Positions 32,958 through 40,809 of a DNA stretch of 64,000 nucleotides are shown here, in pieces (within the stretch, counting starts at the first letter, position 1; each line of letters starts with the position of its first letter). The stretch is taken from the NCBI GenBank assembly GCA_023404705.1, contig JAEYAU010000261.1, positions 62,001 to 126,000 on the forward strand, in the 5' to 3' direction. The notes under the pieces are model-generated. The model searched no databases. It was not told the DNA's origin and was given only the letters and a program-made list of their open reading frames with translations. This stretch comes from Pseudomonadota bacterium (lineage in GTDB: Bacteria; Pseudomonadota; Alphaproteobacteria; Rhizobiales; Xanthobacteraceae). The translations under genes and the position numbers were made by a program.

Positions 32958-33706
32958 GCGGTCCAGCCTCCGTCGACCACGAGATTGTGCCCCGTGACGC
33001 CGGACGCCGCCGGCGAGGTGAGAAAGTCGACAGCGCCTGGCACATCGTCGTCGCCCAGCATCGTGCCGGATGGCGCGAGTGTTGCGTATCTGGCCTGGAA
33101 CTCGGCATCGACGCGGCCCGCCACGCCGCCATACGAGATGCAGTTCACGCGCACGCCGCGTCCTGCGAGCCGCACCGCGAGCTCCTTCGTCAGATGAATC
33201 AGTGCGGCTTTGGTGACTCCGTAGTGGATCGGCGCCTCGCGTGTCGGGTCCTTGTAGAGGCGCGGATTCATTGCGACCACGCCATACATGGACGCGATGT
33301 TCACGACCGAGCGAAGGCCGGAGCCTTCGGCCTCCGCGAGCCCGAAGGCCAGATCGTGCGCCAGAGCGACGCCGAGCTCGAACTCGCGCGTCCACTGCGT
33401 GCGCAGCGGATGGCCGGACTCCGGCAGCCGCAGGTTGGCGACATCGCGCGCATTGTTGACCAGATGCTGCGGCAGCATCCCGCGCGACACGAGCTGCGCT
33501 GCGAGGCGCGCCGCCGCATCCGCCTCCATGAGGTCGATCTCGACTGCGACGATCGGGCCCGGCCCGCGGCTGCTGCGCTCCAGCGCCGCGAGCTTCTCGC
33601 TGCTGCGCGAGACCGCCACCACGGTCCAGCCTTTTTCGCGGAAGTGCCGCGTCAGGCGCTCTCCGATCTTGCCCGTCGCACCCGTGATGAGAATGATCTG
33701 GCTCAT
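32951..33706 (-). CDS. Short-chain dehydrogenase/reductase, PtmA-like
   Basis: 251 residues. ILITGATGKIGERL binds NAD(P), NNARD replaces the common NNAG, IASMYG provides the Ser, and HYGVTKAAL is the YxxxK element. The C-terminal GHNLVVDGGW is normal for classical SDRs. PtmA of the Campylobacter flagellin locus has the same style and gene company (SDR next to a CMP-transferase). It may produce or modify a nonulosonate precursor, but no reaction can be assigned. It overlaps both neighbours. Confidence 0.8.
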   Translation of the reverse strand: MSQIILITGATGKIGERLTRHFREKGWTVVAVSRSSEKLAALERSSRGPGPIVAVEIDLMEADAAARLAAQLVSRGMLPQHLVNNARDVANLRLPESGHPLRTQWTREFELGVALAHDLAFGLAEAEGSGLRSVVNIASMYGVVAMNPRLYKDPTREAPIHYGVTKAALIHLTKELAVRLAGRGVRVNCISYGGVAGRVDAEFQARYATLAPSGTMLGDDDVPGAVDFLTSPAASGVTGHNLVVDGGWTAW

Positions 33707-34599
33707 GGCGCTGAGCGGCCCGCTTCGATGATGTCGATGATCGGCAAGACCTGCTCCGGAGTCTGGCTCGGCCGCACGCCCGTCACGATCTCCGTGAAGA
33801 CCGAGAGCGCTGCGCGGAAGGCCTCGAAACTATCTTCGAACCTCAGCGTGCGGAAGCCATGCTCGCCATAAAGCCTGATCTCGATTGGGCCGGCCGGCAC
33901 GCCGAGCGTCACGATCCGGCCCGTGAGGCCGCTCGCCCATTCGAGATCGAGGGTGCGCACCTCGCTGCCCGAGGCCTTGGCGCGACGAATTTCGCCCTGT
34001 GCGCCGATCAGGTTCAGCAACGGCTCGATGACATGGATCGCGTAACGGTCCCAGTCCTTCGGCGCGACGGCCTCGACGTAGCGGAGAGGACCCAGCGCTG
34101 TGCGCTCCTCCGAAGTGAGCCGGAATTCGCGTGCAAAAGCCAGCGCCGAGCACGTGAAGACGAGACCGGGCTGCTTCTGTCGCCCGTAGAGGGCGAGCGC
34201 TGCGGCGCGCGAGAGAGCGAGCGGCTTGTCGATATAGATCGGCAGGCCGGCGGCGAGAAAGGGCGCCGCGTGCGTCATGTGGTTCTCGGCGTCGTCGCGC
34301 GCGAGCAGGATGGCATCGACCTGACGGATCATCTCCTCGGGCTGCGCGACGACCGTCGGGATGAGAGCCGCAGCCGCGATGTGCTCGGATGCGGCGCGGT
34401 CCTGCGTCCAGACATGCGTGACGTTCGCACCCGCAATCGCGTCCTCCGGGAAGCGGCGCTCCGCCAGATAGCGCGGGATCACCGGGAAGGGGCAGTCCGC
34501 CATGACGGCCGGATCGTAGCCGTTGAAGATCGCGGACCAGGAATAGGGGTGGCCGTTGCCGGGGCTGATGCCGAGGACGCCGAGCTTGAGCGGTTTCAT
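33703..34599 (-). CDS. Gfo/Idh/MocA-like oxidoreductase in the PtmA/CMP-transferase block
   Basis: 298 residues. The N-terminal nucleotide motif is LGVLGISPGNGHPYS, and YIDKPLALS is the DKP variant of the family EKP motif. The later VAPKDWDRYAIHVIEP holds Asp and His at the expected distance from the catalytic site. Shorter than most members. With the SDR downstream and aldo/keto reductase upstream it forms a redox trio next to a CMP-transferase, a combination seen in other pseudaminate/legionaminate loci. Substrate unknown. Confidence 0.78.
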   Translation of the reverse strand: MKPLKLGVLGISPGNGHPYSWSAIFNGYDPAVMADCPFPVIPRYLAERRFPEDAIAGANVTHVWTQDRAASEHIAAAALIPTVVAQPEEMIRQVDAILLARDDAENHMTHAAPFLAAGLPIYIDKPLALSRAAALALYGRQKQPGLVFTCSALAFAREFRLTSEERTALGPLRYVEAVAPKDWDRYAIHVIEPLLNLIGAQGEIRRAKASGSEVRTLDLEWASGLTGRIVTLGVPAGPIEIRLYGEHGFRTLRFEDSFEAFRAALSVFTEIVTGVRPSQTPEQVLPIIDIIEAGRSAP

Positions 34600-34690
34600 G
34601 TCCGGATGCGGCCTGCGGCGGAGCTGAAGCGGGACCTCGATGGGGCTTACGCTTCCTAAGATGATATCCGTGACCGCGCAACCAAGTCGC

Positions 34691-35626
34691 TCAGGCCGTC
34701 GCCGGCCATCGCGCCGGATCGAGCAGGTCGGCTGCCACGCGCGGGCGCGCGCGGATGACAGCGTCCAAATCCTCGCGGCTCAGCGCATCGCGGCGAAACA
34801 AGTCGAGATTGTCCTGCAGCTGGTCCGTGGTCTCGCAGCCGATCACGACGCCGTCGATCCAGTCCTGTGCCCGCACGAAAGCGAGACAGAGATCGGCGCG
34901 CCCAACGCGGCTGGTCTGCCGGACCAGGCGATCGAGATCGTGCCTGACGCGCGCAGGATCGACGCCCGCGATGGCCGGCCAGCGCGCTGCCTCAGTCGCG
35001 AGCAGGCCTTGCAGGAAAACGCTGCGGACATGGACCGTTACGTCGGGCCGGTTGCGCAACTGCGCGATGGTGTCGGCTTCGGACCAGCGCCAGTCGAGCA
35101 GATTGAACGGCAGCTGAAGGTGCCGCACCAGCGGATCCTGCAGGGCCTCGGCCACCTCGACTGGCGACTGGGCCGAGATGCCCAGGGCGCCGATGCGGTT
35201 TGCGCGCCGTTCCTCCGCGAGACAGCGCCAGACGGCACCGCCCCATTGCGTGCGGTGCTCCGCGCGATGCAGCAGCACGACGTCGAGACGCGTCCTGCCG
35301 AGCGCAGCGCGCGACATGTCCAGGCTCGCGCGCGCGGCCACGGCAGCCTGGTCCGGCGGCGCATCGGCGGGAAGCTGTGCCAGCGGATCGAGCTTGGTCA
35401 CGATCGTGACATCGGAAGCTTTCGCCAGCGCGCGCCCGAGGCGCCGCTCGCTCTCACCGTAGGCGCGGGCGGTATCGAACGCGCGGACGCCGGCTGCGAG
35501 CGCCGCCGCGAGCAGGGCAGCCGCATCGTCCTCCGAGGGCATGCCGATCCGGTTCGCGGCGCCATAAGGGAGCCCGAGCTGCGCCGTGCCGAGCACCAGT
35601 CTGGCGATCTTGCGGCTTGCGTTCAT
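34691..35626 (-). CDS. Aldo/keto reductase
   Basis: 311 residues. LVLGTAQLGLPYG and FDTARAYGESERRLGRAL hold the Asp and catalytic Tyr of the AKR family; TKLDPLAQ supplies the Lys and LLHRAEH the His. It is a (beta/alpha)8 NADPH reductase without signal peptide. It is the first gene of the minus-strand block and starts only 44 bases from the divergent cytidylyltransferase. A 91-base gap (34600-34690) without recognisable signals separates it from the Gfo/Idh gene. Confidence 0.85.
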   Translation of the reverse strand: MNASRKIARLVLGTAQLGLPYGAANRIGMPSEDDAAALLAAALAAGVRAFDTARAYGESERRLGRALAKASDVTIVTKLDPLAQLPADAPPDQAAVAARASLDMSRAALGRTRLDVVLLHRAEHRTQWGGAVWRCLAEERRANRIGALGISAQSPVEVAEALQDPLVRHLQLPFNLLDWRWSEADTIAQLRNRPDVTVHVRSVFLQGLLATEAARWPAIAGVDPARVRHDLDRLVRQTSRVGRADLCLAFVRAQDWIDGVVIGCETTDQLQDNLDLFRRDALSREDLDAVIRARPRVAADLLDPARWPATA

Positions 35627-35670
35627 GACCCGCGCGCCGCTGTCCGCCGGGCCCGCGGAGTGTCCGGCTG
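35627..35670. other. 44-base divergent gap without recognisable promoter
   Basis: This short, almost purely GC sequence separates two divergent start codons. GCGGAG before 35671 can be the ribosome-binding site, but no -10 or -35 element fits in either direction. The promoters of both the minus block and the 28-kb plus-strand run must lie inside neighbouring genes, or the plus-strand run depends on read-through from the pse operon. Confidence 0.5.
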
Positions 35671-36345
35671 ATGCTCGCGATCATCCCGGCTCGCGGCGGC
35701 TCCAAGCGCCTGCCGCGCAAGAACATCGCGCCGTTCGGCGGCCGGCCGCTCCTCGCCTGGTCGGTGGCGCTCGCGCTTCGCGTGCCAGCGATCACGCGTT
35801 GCGTGGTCTCCACGGAGGACGCCGAGATCGCCGACATCGCACGCACCGCCGGCGCCGAGGTGATTGTGCGTCCGGCTGCGCTCGCGAGCGACGAGGCCTC
35901 GAGCCTCGACGTGCTGCTCCATGCGCTCGACGCGGCAGAGCAGGGCGCGGGCACGGCTCGCGCCGTCGTGCTGCTGCAGCCGACCAACCCACTGCGGCCG
36001 GTCGAGATGGTGCAGCACGCGGTCGATCGTTTCTCGGCCGAGCCCTGCGACTCGCTCATCGCGGTGAGCCGGCGTCGCCTCAAGCTCGGCCGCATCACGG
36101 ATGGCTGCTTTCAGCCGAGCTACGAGTTCGGCGTCCAGTCGCGCGTCATGGACGAGGTCTTCTACGAGAATGGACTGCTCTATCTGATGAAGACCGAGAC
36201 CCTGCGCCGCGGCAGCCTCACGGGCGAGCGCGTCCTCGCCTTCGAGACCGAGCGCCCCTTTGATGACGTCGACATCGACGAGCCCGTGGACCTCGTGGTG
36301 GGCGAAGCGATCCTCGCGGCGGTCCGGCACAGGCTGGCCTACTGA
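35671..36345 (+). CDS. CMP-nonulosonate cytidylyltransferase, second copy
   Basis: 224 residues. IIPARGGSKRLPRKNIAPFGGRPLLAW is almost a copy of the N-terminus of the gene at 32259. VLLQPTNPLRPVE and the late DVDIDEPVD give the NeuA family pattern. It activates a nonulosonic acid with CMP. It heads the long plus-strand run and is followed after 22 bases by an acyl-carrier gene, so it probably belongs to the pathway of the NeuB at 45557. Specific acid not determined. Confidence 0.85.
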   Translation: MLAIIPARGGSKRLPRKNIAPFGGRPLLAWSVALALRVPAITRCVVSTEDAEIADIARTAGAEVIVRPAALASDEASSLDVLLHALDAAEQGAGTARAVVLLQPTNPLRPVEMVQHAVDRFSAEPCDSLIAVSRRRLKLGRITDGCFQPSYEFGVQSRVMDEVFYENGLLYLMKTETLRRGSLTGERVLAFETERPFDDVDIDEPVDLVVGEAILAAVRHRLAY

Positions 36346-36367
36346 TTCGAATTCAATGGAGCGTCTC

Positions 36368-36676
36368 ATGCAGAGTCACGCGGTTCTCGACGACATCCTC
36401 TACCCGGTCGTCGACGAGATGCGCGCCACGTTGCCGAACGCGGACGCGTTCGTCAAATCACCGGCGACCAAGCTGTTCGGCAGCGGCGCCGCGCTCGACT
36501 CGCTGGGGCTGGTGAGCTTCATCATGGCCGTAGAGGAGCGCATCCAGGTGGTGACGGGCGAGCAGATCCGCCTCGTCACCGAGAAGGCGATGTCGCGCTC
36601 GCACAGCCCCTTCCGCACCATCGAGACGCTCGGCAGCTACATCAACGAGCTGCTGCCCGAAGTGCAGGCGAAATGA
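36368..36676 (+). CDS. Acyl carrier protein
   Basis: 102 residues from ATG 36368, preceded by GGAGCG; ATG 36356 four codons upstream is possible. The phosphopantetheine attachment motif is DSL, with Ser45 in AALDSLGLVSF, and helix 2 runs to about residue 58. The chain is acidic and about 20 residues longer than FabD-type ACPs. It overlaps an SDR by four bases, and an AMP-dependent ligase follows. This would hold an acyl group to be placed on a sugar. Not the fatty-acid AcpP, given the context. Confidence 0.85.
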   Translation: MQSHAVLDDILYPVVDEMRATLPNADAFVKSPATKLFGSGAALDSLGLVSFIMAVEERIQVVTGEQIRLVTEKAMSRSHSPFRTIETLGSYINELLPEVQAK

Positions 36677-37377
36677 AGTCCGAGCGTCCCGTCACGCTGA
36701 TCACCGGTGCCCGCAAGGGCATCGGCCGGCATCTCGCCGAGCACTACTTGGCGCAGGGCCATTGGGTGTTCGGCTGCAGCCGCAGCGAATCCGATCTGCG
36801 GCACGACAGCTATCACCACCTGCTCGCCGACGTCGCGGTCGAGGCCGATGTCCTGAAGGCGTTCAAGGAAATCGCCCGCGGCCCGGGACGTATCACCAAT
36901 CTGATCAACAATGCGGGTATCGCTTCGATGAATCACAGCCTGCTCACGCCGGCCGAGAGCGCGGTGGCGATGATGCAGACCAATTTTCTCGGAAGCTTCC
37001 TGTTCTGCCGCGAAGCCGCGCGCCTGATGCAGCGCGCCCGTTTCGGCCGGATCGTGAACTTCTCGACGGTCGCGGTGCCGATGCGCCTGGAAGGCGAGGC
37101 GATGTACGCGGCCTCCAAAGCGGCGGTGGAGCAGCTGACGCGCGTGCTCGCGCGCGAGCTCGGGCCCATGGGCATCACGGTCAACGCGGTCGGTCCGACC
37201 CCGGTCGATACCGACCTCATCCGCGGCGTGCCGAAGGACAAGCTCGACGCGCTGGTCGGCCGTCAGGCGGTGCGGCGCGTCGGGACCATGGATGACGTCA
37301 CCAACGTGCTCGACTTCTTCCTGCGGCCGGAAAGCAGCTTCGTGACCGGCCAAGTGATCTATCTCGGAGGCGCATGA
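36673..37377 (+). CDS. SDR, 3-oxoacyl-ACP-reductase (FabG)-like
   Basis: 234 residues. TGARKGIGRHLAE (11-23) binds NADPH, NNAG is at 79-82, Ser131 and the Tyr145-xxx-Lys149 pair form the catalytic site. The FabG family reduces beta-ketoacyl thioesters, which suits its place between an ACP and an acyl ligase. A role in reducing a sugar ketone is the alternative. ATGA overlaps link it on both sides. Confidence 0.82.
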   Translation: MKSERPVTLITGARKGIGRHLAEHYLAQGHWVFGCSRSESDLRHDSYHHLLADVAVEADVLKAFKEIARGPGRITNLINNAGIASMNHSLLTPAESAVAMMQTNFLGSFLFCREAARLMQRARFGRIVNFSTVAVPMRLEGEAMYAASKAAVEQLTRVLARELGPMGITVNAVGPTPVDTDLIRGVPKDKLDALVGRQAVRRVGTMDDVTNVLDFFLRPESSFVTGQVIYLGGA

Positions 37378-38729
37378 TGCACGCCGATTTCCTGAGAGGG
37401 ATCTTCGCGAAGAATCCGGACGGCGCGGCCCTGATCTGGCGCGACCAGGAGGTGAGCTACGGCAGGCTCCTGCGGCACTGGGACGAGGCGCGGCAACTGC
37501 TGGATGCGCACGGGATCCAGGAAGGCGCCGTGGTCGCCCTGGAGGCCGATTTCACCCCGCATTCGGTCGCCATGTTGCTGGCGTTGATCGACCGCTCCGC
37601 CATCGTCGTGCCGCTGGCGCCCGTCGTTGAGGTTCGCAAGGCGGAGTTCTGCGAGACCGCGGAGGTCGGCTACCGGCTCAAGCTGATCGACGAGGCCTTC
37701 GAGATCGAGGCGACCGGCCACGAGGCTACGCATCCGCTGCTGCGCGAACTGTCCGCCGCGCGCCGGCCAGGGCTCGTCGTATTCTCCTCGGCCACCACCG
37801 GCAAGAGCAAGGCGGCGCTGCACGACTTCGTGCCGCTGCTCGAGAAGTACAAGGTGCCGCGCAAGGCGCGGCGCATGCTGAGCTTCCTGTTGTTCGATCA
37901 CCTCGGCGGCCTGAACACGCTGTTCTACAGCCTGTCGAACGCGGCGACGCTGCTGCTGCCCCACGACCGCAGTCCGGCCGCCATTGCGCGGGCGATCGCG
38001 CGGCATCGGATTCAGGTCCTGCCGGCCACGCCGACTTTCCTCAATCTGCTGCTGATCAGCGGCGCCCACCAGCAAGCCGATCTCTCGAGCCTCGAGCTGA
38101 TCACCTATGGCACAGAACCGATGCCGAAGAGCCTGCTCGAGCGGCTCCGAGAGGTTTTTCCCGGCGTCGAGCTGCAGCAGACTTACGGCCTCACCGAGCT
38201 CGGCGTGCTGCGCTCGAAATCCAAATCCTCGGAATCCCTCTGGGTGAAGCTCGGCGGGCCCGAGTTCGACACGCGCGTTCGCGATGGCAAGCTCGAGATC
38301 AAGGCGAGGTCGGCGATGCTCGGCTACCTCAACGCGCCGAGCCCGTTCACCGAGGACGGCTGGTATATGACGGGCGACCTGGTCGAGACCGACGGCGAAT
38401 ATCTGCGCATCCTCGGCCGCGATTCCAACCTGATCAATGTCGGCGGGCAGAAGGTCTATCCGATCGAGGTCGAGAGCGCGCTGCTGCGCATGCCGGGCGT
38501 GACCGAGGTGGTGGTTTTCGGAGAGCCCAATGCCATCCTCGGCCACATCGTCACCGCGATGGTGCGGCTGACGAGCCAGGAGACGGCCCCGGAATTTCGC
38601 ATCCGCATGCGCCAGTCTCTCCAGGAGCAGGGGCTTCCGGCCTTCATGGTGCCGCAGAAAGTGTCCGTCTCGTCCGAGCCGCTGCATTCCGAGCGGTTCA
38701 AGATCCGGCGAACCGCCGGCCAGGCTTGA
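37374..38729 (+). CDS. AMP-binding acyl-activating enzyme (acyl-CoA/ACP ligase)
   Basis: 451 residues. The adenylation core motifs are A3 VFSSATTGKSK (136-146), A5 QQTYGLTELG (268-277), A7 MTGDLVETDG and A8/A10 VGGQKVYPIEVE. Domain size is shorter than a fatty-acyl-CoA synthetase because the N-terminus is trimmed. It should activate a carboxylic acid with ATP and load it on the ACP two genes upstream or on CoA. The start ATG at 37374 overlaps the previous stop; a second ATG follows immediately. The acid is unknown; hydroxybutyryl groups are common on nonulosonates. Confidence 0.88.
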   Translation: MMHADFLRGIFAKNPDGAALIWRDQEVSYGRLLRHWDEARQLLDAHGIQEGAVVALEADFTPHSVAMLLALIDRSAIVVPLAPVVEVRKAEFCETAEVGYRLKLIDEAFEIEATGHEATHPLLRELSAARRPGLVVFSSATTGKSKAALHDFVPLLEKYKVPRKARRMLSFLLFDHLGGLNTLFYSLSNAATLLLPHDRSPAAIARAIARHRIQVLPATPTFLNLLLISGAHQQADLSSLELITYGTEPMPKSLLERLREVFPGVELQQTYGLTELGVLRSKSKSSESLWVKLGGPEFDTRVRDGKLEIKARSAMLGYLNAPSPFTEDGWYMTGDLVETDGEYLRILGRDSNLINVGGQKVYPIEVESALLRMPGVTEVVVFGEPNAILGHIVTAMVRLTSQETAPEFRIRMRQSLQEQGLPAFMVPQKVSVSSEPLHSERFKIRRTAGQA

Positions 38730-39784
38730 TGCTGCAGCGAAACGACATGACGACCTCCATCGCGCCGCGCATCCGCATCGGCACAGCCGGGGACATCCCG
38801 CGCCTGCAGGCCTTTGTCGGCGCGCATTGGAAGGCGGGCCACATCTTCGCGCGCGAAGACCGGATGCTGCGCTGGCAGCATCTCGATCCGGCCGGAACCT
38901 TGAACTTTGCGCTGGCCGAGGATCCGGCGAGCCGCGAGGTGCTCGGCGTGCTCGGCTTCATTCCGACCGCTCAGTTCGACGCGGCCCTTGCGCCGGAGCG
39001 TGACTACTGGCTGGCGCTGTGGCGGGCGCGTGAGGACGTGAATGTTCCGGGCCTCGGGATGGCGCTCCAGTTCCATCTCATGCAGGAGCTGCGGCCCAAT
39101 ACGGTGGCGGCGATCGGCATCAAGCCGGAAGCCTTCCCGATCTACCGCGCCATGCGGTACGCCACCGGCACCATGGCGCAATACTATCTTCTCAATCCCG
39201 ACGTTTCGGCGTTCGCGGTCGCGCGAGTCGCAGCGCCTCCGCGGCCGCAGACCGACGAGGCAGCCGGCCTCGAGACGGTGCGGATGGATGCAACCGCGCT
39301 CGCCGATTTGCCGGCGAGCCTCGACAACTTCTTCTCGCTGCGTCCGAAGAAGTCGAGGGTCTATTTCATCAATCGCTACCTCAAGCATCCCGTCTACGAC
39401 TATGAGATCCACGGCGTCCTGCGTGGCGGCACGCTGTGCGGCTGCTGGGTGGTCCGCGCGATCCGGCTCGCCGAAGGCACGGTGCTGCGCGGCATCGACT
39501 GCATCTTCGATCCCGCGGGCGATGTGACGTGGATGCTGCCCTCGATCGCGCGGCTCGTCCGCGCGCATGGCGCGGAATACTGGGACTGCTATGCAGCCGG
39601 TGTACTCGCGGAAACGCTGGCCCGCGCCGGTTTCGCCCGCCGCACCGGCGACGAGATCGTCCTGCCGAACTACTTCGAGCCGTTCGTGCGAAGCAATATC
39701 GACATCCTGTACGGCGTGCAGGCGCCGCGCGGCACGGCGTACAGCATCGCCAAGGGCGATTCCGATCAGGATCGGCCGAGCTGA
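38729..39784 (+). CDS. GNAT-like acyltransferase (probable)
   Basis: 351 residues from ATG 38729, overlapping the previous stop by one base. The N-terminal part has RIGTAGDIPRLQAF and VLGVLGFIPTAQF, as in GNAT folds, and a second half with YFINRYLKHPVYDYEIHGVL and AGVLAETLARAGFARRTGDEI may repeat the fold. It follows the ACP, SDR and ligase genes, so acyl transfer to a sugar amine is the most natural role. No acetyl-CoA Q/RxxGxG/A motif was clearly found, which lowers certainty. Confidence 0.65.
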   Translation: MLQRNDMTTSIAPRIRIGTAGDIPRLQAFVGAHWKAGHIFAREDRMLRWQHLDPAGTLNFALAEDPASREVLGVLGFIPTAQFDAALAPERDYWLALWRAREDVNVPGLGMALQFHLMQELRPNTVAAIGIKPEAFPIYRAMRYATGTMAQYYLLNPDVSAFAVARVAAPPRPQTDEAAGLETVRMDATALADLPASLDNFFSLRPKKSRVYFINRYLKHPVYDYEIHGVLRGGTLCGCWVVRAIRLAEGTVLRGIDCIFDPAGDVTWMLPSIARLVRAHGAEYWDCYAAGVLAETLARAGFARRTGDEIVLPNYFEPFVRSNIDILYGVQAPRGTAYSIAKGDSDQDRPS

Positions 39785-40809
39785 TGAGCCAGAGCGCAAC
39801 CAAGCACGCGCCGCTCACCGTCGTGATGTACCACTACGTGCGTCCGATCCGCAGCGGGCCGACACCGCGGCTCAAGGGGCTCGAGGTGGACGCGTTCCGA
39901 GGTCAGCTCGCCTATCTGCGCCGGCATTACGAGCCGGTCAGCGTCGCCGAGGTGATCGCCGCCAGCCGCGGCGAACATGTCTTGCCGCGAAACGCGCTTC
40001 TGCTCACCTTCGATGACGGCTATCGCGACCATGTCGAAACCGTGTGCCCGCTGCTGTTGGATGCGCGCATGACGGGCGCCTTCTATCCCATCGTCGATGC
40101 GGTGCTGCACGGCCAGGTGCTCGGCGTGAACAAGCTCCACTTCGTGCTCGCGCTGGCGCCCGACACAGCGGGGGTGGTCGAAGCCGTTGAGCGGCTGATC
40201 CTCGCGGATCCGGAGGCGGCCTCGCTGCCGCCGCTTGCCGAGCTCCGCGCCAGCCATCGGCATGCGACGCGTCTCGACGACGCCGACGTCATCTACGTGA
40301 AGCGGCTGATCCAGATGGCGCTACCGGTGCCGATGCGCAAGCGCATCTCGGATGCGCTGTTTCGCGAATTCGTCACGCGCGACGAAGCCGGCTTTGCGTC
40401 CGAGCTCTATGCCAGTGCTGACGAGCTGCGAGCGCTCGCGGCCGCGGGCATGCACGTCGGCTGTCACGGCGCGAGCCATCCCTGGATGAGCCGGCTGGAC
40501 CGTGCCGCGCAGGCCGAGGAGGTGGAACAATCGCTGCGCCTGCTGGACCACCTCGGGGTGCCGCGCACGGACTTCACCTTCTGCTACCCCTATGGCGACT
40601 ATGACGCGACCTCGCTCGACGTGCTCGGCGCGGCCGGTTGTGCCGCCGCCTTCACGGCCGAGGTCGCGATCGCCGATGTCACGCCGGCCGCGATGCTTCG
40701 TCTGCCACGGCTCGATACCATCGACTTACCGGTGGCTGCCGATGCGGCGCCGAACGAGTGGACGCGTCAGGTGGCGCCTGTTCACCTGAAGACCGCGACG
40801 GTCCGCTGA
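39784..40809 (+). CDS. NodB-homology polysaccharide deacetylase
   Basis: 341 residues, no signal peptide, so probably cytoplasmic. MYHYVRP and LTFDDGYRDH hold the NodB metal motif with the catalytic Asp; HGASHPWM gives the HxxxH metal His pair. The YPYGDYD and FTAEVA strands complete the barrel. Removal of an N-acetyl group from a sugar nucleotide or lipid-linked sugar is likely. The stop of the acyltransferase overlaps its start by one base. Deacetylation followed by re-acylation through the upstream cassette is a plausible pairing (inference). Confidence 0.85.
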   Translation: MSQSATKHAPLTVVMYHYVRPIRSGPTPRLKGLEVDAFRGQLAYLRRHYEPVSVAEVIAASRGEHVLPRNALLLTFDDGYRDHVETVCPLLLDARMTGAFYPIVDAVLHGQVLGVNKLHFVLALAPDTAGVVEAVERLILADPEAASLPPLAELRASHRHATRLDDADVIYVKRLIQMALPVPMRKRISDALFREFVTRDEAGFASELYASADELRALAAAGMHVGCHGASHPWMSRLDRAAQAEEVEQSLRLLDHLGVPRTDFTFCYPYGDYDATSLDVLGAAGCAAAFTAEVAIADVTPAAMLRLPRLDTIDLPVAADAAPNEWTRQVAPVHLKTATVR

